Position numbers and translations under genes: made by a program
Shown: piece by piece, positions 1 to 8,990 of the stretch
Layout: every line of letters begins with the position of its first letter
How positions within the stretch are numbered: the stretch's first letter is position 1
Notes under the pieces: generated by a model
Databases searched by the model: none
What the model saw: only the letters and a program-made list of their open reading frames with translations
Told to the model about the DNA's origin: nothing
NCBI GenBank assembly: GCA_964432985.1
Contig: CAYSPT010000001.1
Span: 62,001-126,000, forward strand
DNA: 64,000 nucleotides
Direction of reading: 5' to 3'
Origin: CAYSPT01 sp964432985
GTDB taxonomy: Bacteria; Muiribacteriota; CAYSPT01

Positions 1-699
1 TGGACCCGGGCCCAGCAGAACAACAACGATGTTACCGCAGACGTTGGTGACACCCTGCGTGCGCCCCAGAAAAGCTATGACGCAAGCTATATGGGTATTT
101 TAACCAAGCCCGATTTCCCAAGGGTTATTTACCTGCTCAAGTACTCCGACAAAGAGGCAAAGGCGTTGACCAACCCTGATCTGAGCCCCACCGATCAGGT
201 ACTTATTATCAAGCTCCTCAAACTGGGGCACACCATCAAGGGTGTCAAGACGGACCTGAGTTGGACACGGATCGACCTGGTGGATGTCTCCTCGGAGACG
301 GCGCCGTTCGCATTGAAAACCAATACCTATAACCTGACTTTGAAGAAATCCCTCTGGGATGATGTCGCTACTGCTGTGGCCATCAAGTACTCCAAAACAG
401 ATGGCTCCGAATCGTCCCGCAAGGAAGAGTTCAAGTACGAGCTCTCCCTGGAAAAGCCTCTGGATGAGACCACCACCGCCACGGTGATCGTGTCGCAGGA
501 AAACGTCAACCCCTTCAAGGGAGGGGTCAACACCAACAAGCTGAAAGACGTGGCTTCTTTCGATATCACCCGCCAGATCTCGAAGCACGAGAAGTTTGGA
601 GTTGTGATGGAGTATATCGAGTACAAAGACTTCAATAATCCGGATACTTCATCGTACAGATCGCTGGAAGCAGGATTCCGGTATACGTACGAATTTTAG
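1..699 (+). CDS. Outer-membrane beta-barrel protein, C-terminal part (partial)
   Basis: The reading frame is already open at base 1, so the gene starts upstream of the window and only about 232 residues are seen. The visible part is a run of short alternating polar/hydrophobic strands separated by charged turns, as in a porin-type barrel, and it ends in Tyr-Thr-Tyr-Glu-Phe. A terminal phenylalanine preceded by alternating aromatics is the usual BAM recognition signal of outer-membrane proteins. No specific family or substrate can be named. A strong intrinsic terminator follows, so it is transcribed separately from the next gene. The beta-barrel class is fairly sure, the function unknown. Confidence 0.6.
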   Translation, partial: WTRAQQNNNDVTADVGDTLRAPQKSYDASYMGILTKPDFPRVIYLLKYSDKEAKALTNPDLSPTDQVLIIKLLKLGHTIKGVKTDLSWTRIDLVDVSSETAPFALKTNTYNLTLKKSLWDDVATAVAIKYSKTDGSESSRKEEFKYELSLEKPLDETTTATVIVSQENVNPFKGGVNTNKLKDVASFDITRQISKHEKFGVVMEYIEYKDFNNPDTSSYRSLEAGFRYTYEF

Positions 700-739
700 C
701 CCCGGAAAATGTGCCAGATTTTCAAGGCACTACTATTAA

Positions 740-754
740 CCCGAATTATTCGGG
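740..754 (+). other. Small hairpin with CCCGAA/TTCGGG stem
   Basis: A six-base-pair stem around a TTA loop lies just after the barrel gene and before the terminator. It has no T-run of its own. Related CCCG...CGGG stems occur at 853-874 and 50554-50640. Confidence 0.4.
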
Positions 755-783
755 GTGAGCGGTAATAGCATGAAGTTTGGCAG

Positions 784-812
784 GCTCCGTCCAGTTTTGG
801 ACGGAGCTTTTT
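784..812 (+). terminator. Rho-independent terminator
   Basis: A perfect 10-bp stem (GCTCCGTCCA paired with TGGACGGAGC) closes a GTTT loop and is followed directly by five T residues. It ends transcription of the upstream barrel gene. Confidence 0.88.
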
Positions 813-852
813 GTCGATGTAACTGATAACGAGTACATGTGAAACATTACAG

Positions 853-874
853 CCCGGAAACAGCTGTTTTCGGG
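853..874 (+). promoter_or_regulatory. Palindromic hairpin in the leader of the NIF3-mutS2 unit
   Basis: CCCGGAAACA pairs with TGTTTTCGGG (one G-T pair) around a minimal loop, 30 bases before the next start codon. The CCCGGAAA...TTTTCGGG core recurs in the hisS leader at 50554-50611. No T-run follows, so it is not a terminator; its role is unknown. Confidence 0.4.
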
Positions 875-903
875 TTGAGGAAATAAAACGGAGGTGAAAC
901 GGC

Positions 904-1863
904 GTGAAACTTCACGACATCTACCGGGCGGCTGTTGAAAAAGGTGTAGAGTACGACCCTCGCGGCCGAGAAGGAGTGGAGCGGTACCTGCAGCGTGTCA
1001 AGGAAGTCTATGAAAAGCTGTCTGATGAAGAGAAAAGGGAGCATGGGGCTGAAAGCCTGGTAAATCCTTACACCGATACACGGGTATTGTACGGCCAGCG
1101 TGACAGGGAAATTACCAGTAAAATCATGGTCGGGATTGATATCAGTATAGGGGAAATCCTGCTGGCTGACCGTCTGCGTGAAAAGGGAATGAATATCGAC
1201 CTGGTGATCTCGCACCATCCTGCCGGGAAGGCGTTGATTAAGTTTTTCAAGGTTATGAACATGCAGGCCGATATTCTCAACTCGTTCGGAATCCCCATAA
1301 ACGTGGCCGAGGACCTGCTGGAAGAGCGGGTGGCGGAGGTCGAGCACAGCCTGCTGCCGGTCAACGTCAACCAGGCTCCCGATGCCGCCAAACTTCTCGA
1401 TGTGCCCTTCATGTGTATCCACACACCGGCTGATAACGCAGTGGCCACTCACCTGCAGGGCATCATGGACGAAGAGAAACCGGATACAGTGGATGCCGTG
1501 GTCACGCGTCTAAAAGAAGAACCCGAGTTCAAGCACTATTCCCAGAAGCACATGGAAGTCCAGATTCTGGCGGGAAAACCGGACCGGCGCGCCGGTAAGG
1601 TCTTTGTTGACATGACCGGGGGTACAGAGGGTTCCATCAAGATACTGGCAAAGCTGTCGATAGCCGGAATCGGCACCCTGGTGGTCATGCACATGAAACC
1701 CAAGTACATCGAGGAGGCCAGAAAACATCATTTGAACGTTGTGCTGGCCGGACATATGGCCTCTGATTCGTTGGGCACGAATTTGATCATAGACCACCTC
1801 TGCTCGCTGCATCCGTTTGAGATACTGGAATGCGGTGGATTCCGGAGGTTCCAGAGAAACTGA
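904..1863 (+). CDS. NIF3-like metal-binding protein
   Basis: A 319-residue soluble protein with the look of the NIF3 (NGG1p-interacting factor 3) family. It has an ISHHPAG metal-binding motif around residue 101, an AGHMASDSLGTN stretch near residue 280 that matches the second metal-site motif, and a C-terminal HPFEILECGGF segment. NIF3 proteins bind two divalent metals, but their reaction is not established. The start is GTG at 904, eight bases after GGAGGTG. The stop overlaps the first base of the mutS2 start (TGATG), indicating translational coupling. The long charged N-terminal segment of about 70 residues before the first core strand is not typical of the shortest family members. Confidence 0.7.
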   Translation: MKLHDIYRAAVEKGVEYDPRGREGVERYLQRVKEVYEKLSDEEKREHGAESLVNPYTDTRVLYGQRDREITSKIMVGIDISIGEILLADRLREKGMNIDLVISHHPAGKALIKFFKVMNMQADILNSFGIPINVAEDLLEERVAEVEHSLLPVNVNQAPDAAKLLDVPFMCIHTPADNAVATHLQGIMDEEKPDTVDAVVTRLKEEPEFKHYSQKHMEVQILAGKPDRRAGKVFVDMTGGTEGSIKILAKLSIAGIGTLVVMHMKPKYIEEARKHHLNVVLAGHMASDSLGTNLIIDHLCSLHPFEILECGGFRRFQRN

Positions 1864-4229
1864 TGGAACGGACACTCCAATTACTGGGATTTCCCAGGAT
1901 CAGGTCTTTGCTTGAATACTGTGCTTCTTCGGATCTCGGTCGATCCGCTGTTGAGACGATCAGATCTTCTGAAGACCCCGACGAGCTTGCCGGGTGGCTT
2001 GAAGAAGTCTCTCAGGCGCGATCGCTGCTCGAGTCGGAGACCCCGCCACCTGAAGGCGCCCTGCCCTGTATGGAGGTTCAGCTTGATGCGCTGGCTCCTC
2101 CAGGCACTATTGCCGAGGCTGGTTTCTGCCTGGATCTGGCGGGCTTTCTCAAGGCGGCCAACCGCTTGAAAAAATATGTGCTGGCAAGGCGAGACGCTCA
2201 TCCTCTGCTGAGCAGTCCCTTTAAGACACTGAGTGTGCCGATAGAACTGGCAAAGCAGGTCGATCGGTTGCTTGACGAGCACGGCGAAGTTCGTGACAGT
2301 GCTTCTCCCGAACTCAAACGTCTTCGGCGGACAGGTGCCAGGGCGCGTGACGATCTGAGAAGTCGCATGGAAGATCAATCCCGGCGTTTGCTCGACGAAG
2401 GGGTTCTGCAGGAGAGTCTGGTCACCATACGCGGCAGCCGCTACGTGCTGCCGGTAAAAACCGGGAAACAGTCCCAATTTCAGGGGCTCATTCATGATCG
2501 CTCCGCCAGCGGTTCCACACTCTTCATGGAACCGGTGGAAATGGTACAGGCCAACAACGAGTTGATAAGGTTGTCACTCGAGGAGCGGGCCGAGGTGGCC
2601 CGGATCATGCGGGAATTAACCGAATCGGTCCGGTTACGTGTCCCGGAAATAAGAAATGTGCTGAGTGTAGTGGGCCGCTTCGAGATGGTGATGGCCAAAG
2701 CACGGCTCAGCCGGATGATGGACGCTGCCGCGGTTAAGATCGTGCCTGGCGGCGAAATTGACCTTATCAAGGTCCGTCACCCTTTGCTCGGAACAAAAGC
2801 GGTCGCCCAGGATATTTCCCTTGGAAACCGTGGACACACACTTGTCATTACCGGTCAGAACGCGGGTGGCAAAACAGTGGTGTTGAAAACGGTGGGGTTG
2901 CTGGCGCTCATGATTAAATACGGACTCCATCTGCCCTGCCATCCGGATTCACAGATGAGTATCTTTCCCGAGATATATGTCGATATAGGGGACGAGCAAA
3001 GCATAGACCGCGACCTTTCAACATTTTCCGCCCATCTGGCGAACCTGAAATATATTTTGTCACGTCCGGGTGGTCCGTCGAGCCTCGTTTTGATGGACGA
3101 ACTGGGAGATGGGACCGATCCGCGCGAGGGAGCGGCCCTGGCGGTTGCGGTAGCAAAAGCGCTTCACTTCAAGAGAACACGAGTAATCATAACTACCCAC
3201 TATCCAGAATTGAAAGCACTGGCCACTGCCATCCCCGGCATGATTAACGCGTCTATGGGAGTGGACGAATCATCACTCTGCCCGACATTTGAGCTTATGG
3301 TCGGCCTGCCCGGTAAGAGCTTTGCATTGAGCCTGGCCAGGCGAATCGGGCTGCCATCTGCTGTTTTAGACGAGGCCGATCGGGTTCTGCCCGAATCAGG
3401 CCGACTTTTCGAAAAAGTGCTGGTGGATCTTGAGAAAGCTCTGCGGGAAGTGGACGATCGCCGACGTCTCCTGGAGGAACGCGAACTGCTTCTTGTAAAA
3501 CGGGAAGAGGATCTCGAAAAACGGGAAAAAGGTGAAGCGGGAGTACTTTTAGGGGAGTTCATCGATTTTACCCGCCGCAAGACGAAGGAGATCCAGGGCC
3601 TGGTCGGCAGCCTGAAACGAGCGTCCGTCTCCGCTGGCGGTTCGGACCGTCTCAGTCCCCAGGGGCAGGAGTCAAGGAGGCTTGGGGCCAGCGTGTTGAA
3701 GACTGTCTCAAAATCGCGGGGAGAAGCCCGTAAACAGGCGATCAAAGCCGGTCTGCCCCAGGCTTCGTGGGAGCCGGTGATTGGCGAGTGGGCGGAAATC
3801 CCAGGGCGCAGAATCAAGGGTGAAATTATACAGATAGGCAAAGACCGGCTGAAACTTCAGGTCGGCAAGGTTGCCTTGTGGGTAAACCGAATTGAATCCA
3901 GAAAAACCGCCGCCGTGAAATCTCCTCCTCAACCACCATCGCATAGCGGTCCGGGCCACAGTCTCAAGCTGGAAAAGTCGAGTCTTATCTCTCCTGAGAT
4001 CAACGTGGTCGGGCAACGGGTCGGACCGGCTCTTGAGCGGGTGGAAAAATATATAGACGATGCTCTGGTGGCGGGTCTCGACACCATTAGAATCATCCAC
4101 GGCCGCGGTACCTTTGCCCTGAGAGATGCTCTGCGTGAATACCTGGCCGGTCATTCACATGTCGCTTCCTTCAGAAGGGAAGACCCCCGGCTGGGCGGAG
4201 ACGGAGTCACGGTGGTCGATCTCGCATGA
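1863..4229 (+). CDS. mutS2: Endonuclease MutS2
   Basis: A 788-residue MutS2, close to the usual length. It has the N-terminal core and clamp region, a Walker A motif GQNAGGKT at about residues 331-338, a Walker B/signature region containing LVLMDELGDGTDPREG, a charged coiled coil near residues 510-570 and a C-terminal Smr domain from about residue 710. MutS2 proteins act in suppression of recombination and in ribosome rescue. The start is the ATG at 1863, which overlaps the preceding stop. The Smr domain keeps IIHGRGT and the GGDGVT ending, but the usual LDLRG motif reads INVVGQ, so the nuclease acid/arginine pair appears lost. It overlaps the next gene by ATGA. Confidence 0.92.
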   Translation: MERTLQLLGFPRIRSLLEYCASSDLGRSAVETIRSSEDPDELAGWLEEVSQARSLLESETPPPEGALPCMEVQLDALAPPGTIAEAGFCLDLAGFLKAANRLKKYVLARRDAHPLLSSPFKTLSVPIELAKQVDRLLDEHGEVRDSASPELKRLRRTGARARDDLRSRMEDQSRRLLDEGVLQESLVTIRGSRYVLPVKTGKQSQFQGLIHDRSASGSTLFMEPVEMVQANNELIRLSLEERAEVARIMRELTESVRLRVPEIRNVLSVVGRFEMVMAKARLSRMMDAAAVKIVPGGEIDLIKVRHPLLGTKAVAQDISLGNRGHTLVITGQNAGGKTVVLKTVGLLALMIKYGLHLPCHPDSQMSIFPEIYVDIGDEQSIDRDLSTFSAHLANLKYILSRPGGPSSLVLMDELGDGTDPREGAALAVAVAKALHFKRTRVIITTHYPELKALATAIPGMINASMGVDESSLCPTFELMVGLPGKSFALSLARRIGLPSAVLDEADRVLPESGRLFEKVLVDLEKALREVDDRRRLLEERELLLVKREEDLEKREKGEAGVLLGEFIDFTRRKTKEIQGLVGSLKRASVSAGGSDRLSPQGQESRRLGASVLKTVSKSRGEARKQAIKAGLPQASWEPVIGEWAEIPGRRIKGEIIQIGKDRLKLQVGKVALWVNRIESRKTAAVKSPPQPPSHSGPGHSLKLEKSSLISPEINVVGQRVGPALERVEKYIDDALVAGLDTIRIIHGRGTFALRDALREYLAGHSHVASFRREDPRLGGDGVTVVDLA

Positions 4230-4984
4230 GAAAGGCGACACAGCAGCGTATCAAGGGTGTCGAGAAATATTTTTCTGAAACCAGTAGCCTCCCCTATGTT
4301 TTTTTCTTCAGCCTGCCTCTTTTGCTGCTGTACGAGCTGCTCATACTTTCTCTGAACCGCTCCGAATGGATGGATGTTCGAAATGGAGCGGACGTCCTGG
4401 TCAAATGGTTTCTCAGCCTGCTTGGTATGGAAGCGTTCATCGGCCTTTCCCTGGCGCTGCTGGTTGTGTTGATACTTTTCGTGTTCAAAGAACTAAAAAA
4501 ACGGGATTTTCACCTGAAACCAGCCTACTTGACCGGAATGTTCTTAGAGAGTGTAATATGCGCCGTGCTACTCAAATACATTCTGGGCGGTGTCGCCGGT
4601 GCGCTGCACACAATGGTTGCTCCCGCCATGCTGGCCGGGGGGCGGATGACGCTAATAGCAGCGGTGGTATTGAGCCTCGGAGCGGGGATTTATGAAGAGC
4701 TGGTATTCAGAGTTGTTCTGCTCAACGGCCTTGTTTTTACCTTCATGCGCTTCATCGGACCGAGAGCCCGGAAGAAAGCAGTAATGGTTCTGGCAATCGT
4801 ACTCGGTGCCATGATCTTTTCTGTTTCGCACTACATTGGCCCCCTGGGAGACCACTTCACCCTTTCCAGTTTTGTTCAACGGATGATAGCCGGGATGGCC
4901 CTGTCCATTCTGTACCTGTGGAGAGGGTACGGAATTGCCGCCTGGACCCATGCTCTGTATGACCTGCTTATTATCCTTACATGA
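4226..4984 (+). CDS. CPBP family intramembrane metalloprotease
   Basis: A 252-residue polytopic membrane protein of the CPBP (CAAX protease/bacteriocin-processing, Abi) family. The diagnostic motifs are present: YEELVFR around residue 156 (the EExxxR motif) and FSVSHYIGP near residue 195 (the FxxxH motif), followed by the third conserved helix ending in AAWTHALYDLLI. These residues form the buried metal-dependent active site. The start ATG overlaps the mutS2 stop by four bases, so the two are translationally coupled. The substrate is unknown; family members process prenylated or secreted peptides or act in immunity. Confidence 0.85.
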   Translation: MRKATQQRIKGVEKYFSETSSLPYVFFFSLPLLLLYELLILSLNRSEWMDVRNGADVLVKWFLSLLGMEAFIGLSLALLVVLILFVFKELKKRDFHLKPAYLTGMFLESVICAVLLKYILGGVAGALHTMVAPAMLAGGRMTLIAAVVLSLGAGIYEELVFRVVLLNGLVFTFMRFIGPRARKKAVMVLAIVLGAMIFSVSHYIGPLGDHFTLSSFVQRMIAGMALSILYLWRGYGIAAWTHALYDLLIILT

Positions 4985-5140
4985 TCAAATCGCAGGATCA
5001 TGCCCAATCGTTTATATACAGCAAAGAAACACTTTCTGCAGCCGTTGCAGGATGCGCCTGGAAAGGACAGTTGGATTTGTTGAATACAATAGGGGTATGT
5101 GATACTATGAGGCCGAGAATGGTGGGGCCGGGAGAACTGT

Positions 5141-5926
5141 ATGGAACAGGCTTTTTTTCTTTTTGATAAAGATCAGATACACCAGGTTGGTACGGTGTAT
5201 TCACGTCTCTATTTTGGCTCCGAGACATGTGAGCATTTACTCCCCTCAACATCAGATATTATCGATGTATACAGCGTGGCGCGCGAAAAAAATGTCAATT
5301 TCACCCTGGTAACCCCCTGGCTCGGCCAGAAAGGCTTAAAGAGGCTGCACGATGTATTTGCTGCCCTGGATGATGAAAAAATACTGGGCGGTATTGAAGT
5401 CGTGGTCAATGATTGGGGTGCTCTGAGACTACTCAACGAATGTACTGACAACCGACCGCGCATCTGTCTTGGACGCCTGCTGAACAAACAATGTACCGAC
5501 CCCCGCCTGTCGGAGTGGAACGAATCAGCGACGGTGAGCTCGCAGTACTGCCATTCTTCTGCCGATAATGAAACAGTGCTGGACTTTGTGAAGCATCTGG
5601 GCGTAGTCAGGCTGGAATATAATAATCCTCTCCACGGCGTTCAGAGGGCGACCAAATTCCCGGCTTCTCTCTACCATCCATATTTCATCCTTTCGGTCAG
5701 CCGTATCTGTCCGGTGGCCAACTGGCATCATAACAAGCGATTCCGCGAAATCGGTCCCTGTAAAATGGAATGCCGACAGGGAGTGTTCGAGCTCAAGTAC
5801 GAAGTTTTTTCACGAAAAGTGTTTTTCAAGGGGTGCGGCCAGTTCATGTGTAATCCTCAACTCCCTGTTGACATGAGCAACCTGGGATTTGACCGGATTG
5901 TGCAACTGCCCGATCCGGTATCATAA
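5141..5926 (+). CDS. U32-like protein, probable partner of the next gene
   Basis: A 261-residue protein with the TIM-barrel strand pattern of the U32 (UbiU/UbiV-type) family. Examples are FTLVTPWLGQKG near residue 55, a GIEVVVNDWGALRLL strand near 83, and ICLGRLLNKQCTDPR near 108. Several cysteines (in RICPVANWHH, GPCKMECRQG, KGCGQFMC) are spaced so that they could hold a cluster. It lies 76 bases upstream of a second U32 protein, mirroring paired U32 genes such as ubiU/ubiV. Those pairs act in oxygen-independent hydroxylation, but the reaction here cannot be read from the sequence. The start ATG follows GGGAG by about eight bases. Confidence 0.55.
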   Translation: MEQAFFLFDKDQIHQVGTVYSRLYFGSETCEHLLPSTSDIIDVYSVAREKNVNFTLVTPWLGQKGLKRLHDVFAALDDEKILGGIEVVVNDWGALRLLNECTDNRPRICLGRLLNKQCTDPRLSEWNESATVSSQYCHSSADNETVLDFVKHLGVVRLEYNNPLHGVQRATKFPASLYHPYFILSVSRICPVANWHHNKRFREIGPCKMECRQGVFELKYEVFSRKVFFKGCGQFMCNPQLPVDMSNLGFDRIVQLPDPVS

Positions 5927-5930
5927 GTTT

Positions 5931-5975
5931 GTTAGAAACATAAGTTGTTAGAAACATAATCTGTTAGAAACATAA
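5931..5975 (+). repeat. Three direct repeats, 16-bp period, between the two U32 genes
   Basis: The 13-mer GTTAGAAACATAA occurs exactly at 5931, 5947 and 5963, then a degenerate fourth start TCTGGTAG. The array fills most of the gap before the next ribosome-binding site. It may be slippage-generated; no function is visible. Confidence 0.8.
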
Positions 5976-6002
5976 TCTGGTAGCGAAAGGAACATCCCGA
6001 AG

Positions 6003-7091
6003 ATGCTCAAGATACTGGCACCATTCAACAGCGTGGCCCAGGTTAAACCTCTTGTGCAGGCAGGAGCGGATGAGCTTTACTGCGGGGTGGTGGGACGTGA
6101 CTGGTTGTCGGGCGATTTCTGTGTTGAAGATCTGAACAAGGAGCCGTCTCTGATGGCTTCACTACAGAGCTATGAAGAACTGGAAGCCTCGGTCAAGGAA
6201 GCCGCATCAAGTGATGTCCCCATTTTTGTGCTGCTGAATGCCCAGTACTACACATCCGGCCAGTATCCGTTTCTGATCGATGTTGCCCGGAAAATCGATG
6301 CCTGCGGTGCCGCCGCGGTTATCGTGTCCGACATAGGATTGATGATAGAGCTAGCAAAACTGGACTTGAAAATGCAAATGTTCGTCAGTAAAATTACCGG
6401 GTGCATGAATCGTGAATCAATGCTGTTTTTTCATAAACTGGGATGCAACCGGGTGGTTTTTCCGGAGCCGTACTGCATCGATGAGCTAATCGAGCTCACC
6501 AGGGCGGTTCCCGATATGGAAACCGAACTGTACATTCTCAACGGCGGCTGCCGGTACGTGGAAACGTGCTGTAATTTCATGCACATGGAAGGAATCGTCT
6601 CACCCGCCAAACGCTGGTTGTTCAATGTGATGAAACCTTTCTTTTTCGAAGACAAGCTGTTTACGTTTCTCCGAATGCTTCCCCGTCCCGTTCGCAGTTT
6701 TCTCGAAAACCGCCAGGAACTTTCTTTCTTGACCTCCAGTGTTTGTACCATGGCTCCGAAAACAGCGTACCGTGACCGACAGGGTACCCTGAAAACACTG
6801 ACGGGCAGCGATAAACCAGATTATTTCCGAGCTCATTTTTTCGATCAGACCACCCTGTGCTCCCTGTGCTTTTTGCCGAGGATGGCATCGTCAGGGGCGA
6901 CCTCGTTGAAAATCATGGGGCGGGGATACTGCCTGGATAAAAAAATTAAAGATGTCCGACTGGTAAAAAAGGCGCTTGATTACCTGGAACATCATGGTGA
7001 TGACCAGGACGCTTACAGTAGAGTCATGAGACAGTTTTTCAAGGAGACATTCGGATACTCATGTGATGAGAACTGCGGCTACTGCTGGTAG
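6003..7091 (+). CDS. U32 family protein with iron-sulfur-type cysteines
   Basis: A 362-residue protein of the peptidase U32 superfamily. It opens with LKILAPFNSVAQVKPLVQAG and ADELYCG, the standard first strand and loop, and has the VSDIGLMIELAKL strand near residue 115. Cysteines in NGGCRYVETCC (about 178), TSSVCTM (about 247) and TTLCSLCFLP (about 283) match the scattered cysteines that bind a 4Fe-4S cluster in U32 proteins of the UbiU/RlhA type. A further C-terminal CDENCGYCW motif adds three cysteines. It is downstream of a shorter U32-like gene in the same direction. The reaction and substrate are not evident. Confidence 0.7.
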   Translation: MLKILAPFNSVAQVKPLVQAGADELYCGVVGRDWLSGDFCVEDLNKEPSLMASLQSYEELEASVKEAASSDVPIFVLLNAQYYTSGQYPFLIDVARKIDACGAAAVIVSDIGLMIELAKLDLKMQMFVSKITGCMNRESMLFFHKLGCNRVVFPEPYCIDELIELTRAVPDMETELYILNGGCRYVETCCNFMHMEGIVSPAKRWLFNVMKPFFFEDKLFTFLRMLPRPVRSFLENRQELSFLTSSVCTMAPKTAYRDRQGTLKTLTGSDKPDYFRAHFFDQTTLCSLCFLPRMASSGATSLKIMGRGYCLDKKIKDVRLVKKALDYLEHHGDDQDAYSRVMRQFFKETFGYSCDENCGYCW

Positions 7092-7100
7092 GACAAAAAA

Positions 7101-8921
7101 ATGAAATCATCGCGTGTCATCCTCGTTACAAGCCTCCTCTGCCTGGCTGCGGCCGTGGTCGTTTCCTGGCCGATGGCGCGCTGTGCGCATTCAAATCTGG
7201 TACTTGCACATCAGGACTTCAGCACCGATTTCATGGGAGCACTATGGAAGGCACGGTACTACAAGAATCTTGGATTCTCCGCACTGTTAAACAACCCACG
7301 GACCATATGGCACACTCCGGACTTGTTTTACCCTTTCGGTATGAACCTCTACGTGCTTGAACCGCACTATTTCCTCGAAGCCTTCGTCCCCCTGGTATGC
7401 CTGGGGTTTGTCCCGTTCCCTTTGGATTACAATCTGTATCTGCTGCTGGCCATGGTTGGAAACGGACTGGCTATATCGCTGGCGGTCTGGCTGCTTGTCA
7501 AAGACATAAAAGCGGCTGCAGTCAGCGGTGTGTTGATCGTCACGGCTCCCTACATGGTAACGGACCTGTTGTCGGGCCGGTCTGTGCAGGGTATTGTCTG
7601 GTTTGTGCCCCTGTTTCTGGTTTTTTTCTGGAAATGGATGGCCGGCGGCCGGCGCTCCAACCTGGCGTTATCAGCCTTGCTGCTTGCTGTATCTGCGTTT
7701 ATGTACTGGTTCTACGGTTTGTTTATGTGCCTGGTGGTGGCTATTTTCTGCCTGGCCTGCGGACTGTTCCAGCCGGGAAAACGCCTCGATACATTGAAAC
7801 GCGGTGTGATACTGACCTGTCTTTTTCTCTGTATCATTCTGCCGGCGGCGTACCCGTTTATTCAAGAAGCAACTCTCCGCGGTGACGTGCAAGGGCTGTC
7901 TATGAAGCGATCCATTCCGCTTACATTGGCGCCGGACCTGGGAGCAGTGAATGGGGAAACCGCTCTGGTGCCGGTCCCGGGAATGCTGCGTGAATCGCTT
8001 TTCAATCCAGCCGGTATATTTTCCCTTCTCCTTGCCCTCTGTATTTTGCTGCCGGGAGAGAAACGGCCGCCCGGTACCGGAAAAAAAGGTATGGATCTAA
8101 AGAAACGGGGACTGGTATTTCTGGGATATGCGTGCTTTTTTCTGGCTCTGGTGCCAGGTCCCTATTTGAGTATTCCGGGTACTTCGATACGCCTGCCGTC
8201 TCTTTTTACGGTTCTCTACGCGATAATCCCCGGATTCAGCCGGGTTTCCACCACTGCCCGGTTTATTCCGGTGGGTCTGGTGTTCCTGTGCCTGACGGCC
8301 GGCTGCGCTTTTAAAAGACTATGTGCCATGCTGAGAAATGAAAAACACCGGTGGATACTGACCGGGATCACTGTTGTTGTCATCATGATACTGGGAAGGT
8401 TTTCGATTAAACTCAATGTAAAACCTTTACCTGTCACTCCAGGTCCGATACTTAAACTGGCGTCCGCTTCTCACGGGGGTGTCATCGACCTGCCGCTTCT
8501 GTCGGAGCGTGCCGGGGCTGAAGCCTTGTGGTTTCAGACCGTGCATAAAATGCCGATATTGACTGATAACAATGTCCTCTGGGAATTTGCCCGCCCTGTG
8601 GAATTCAACAAACTTCTGGCAACCAACCTTTTTCTCCGCTCTCTTCAGCGGTTGGCTGGTTCGGACTTGATCGATCCACACAGCGTTTCGCTGCGGGGGA
8701 TTGAGTTTTTCAAAAAGCACCAATTCCGTTACATCGTGGTGCACAAGAACGCCCTGGCAGGCGATGAGGAAGAGAATCTCAGAAAACTGACCGGCCGGGG
8801 ACGCAGGCGGCGGTCGCGTCTGACCGATAATCTGAAAGCCCTGCTCGGGGAACCGCTTGCCTCCGATCCGGTGGCCGAAGTATTCGACCTTACCTCTCTG
8901 TATAACCGGCTCGATCGGTGA
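7101..8921 (+). CDS. Large polytopic membrane protein, GT-C glycosyltransferase-like
   Basis: A 606-residue integral membrane protein with about ten to twelve hydrophobic segments in its first 450 residues and a soluble C-terminal part. The first segment is followed by a periplasmic loop with several acidic residues (HQDFSTDF near residue 40), then a hydrophobic/aromatic loop with FYPFGMNLY. That arrangement is typical of GT-C type lipid-linked sugar transferases and YfhO-like proteins. No signature specific to one family was recognised. The start lies nine bases after the U32 stop, so it is probably in the same transcript. The assignment to GT-C is by topology only. Confidence 0.5.
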   Translation: MKSSRVILVTSLLCLAAAVVVSWPMARCAHSNLVLAHQDFSTDFMGALWKARYYKNLGFSALLNNPRTIWHTPDLFYPFGMNLYVLEPHYFLEAFVPLVCLGFVPFPLDYNLYLLLAMVGNGLAISLAVWLLVKDIKAAAVSGVLIVTAPYMVTDLLSGRSVQGIVWFVPLFLVFFWKWMAGGRRSNLALSALLLAVSAFMYWFYGLFMCLVVAIFCLACGLFQPGKRLDTLKRGVILTCLFLCIILPAAYPFIQEATLRGDVQGLSMKRSIPLTLAPDLGAVNGETALVPVPGMLRESLFNPAGIFSLLLALCILLPGEKRPPGTGKKGMDLKKRGLVFLGYACFFLALVPGPYLSIPGTSIRLPSLFTVLYAIIPGFSRVSTTARFIPVGLVFLCLTAGCAFKRLCAMLRNEKHRWILTGITVVVIMILGRFSIKLNVKPLPVTPGPILKLASASHGGVIDLPLLSERAGAEALWFQTVHKMPILTDNNVLWEFARPVEFNKLLATNLFLRSLQRLAGSDLIDPHSVSLRGIEFFKKHQFRYIVVHKNALAGDEEENLRKLTGRGRRRRSRLTDNLKALLGEPLASDPVAEVFDLTSLYNRLDR

Positions 8922-8990
8922 AAACCGGCACTTATACATTCTCACGACGGCAACTAATGAAATAAGCTCTCTGACACCTGTCATGCTGGC

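Noticed and set aside
4981..5166. 61-codon open frame between the CPBP protease and the U32-like gene
   Set aside because: No ribosome-binding site, no recognisable domain, and it overlaps the start of the U32-like gene in another frame.
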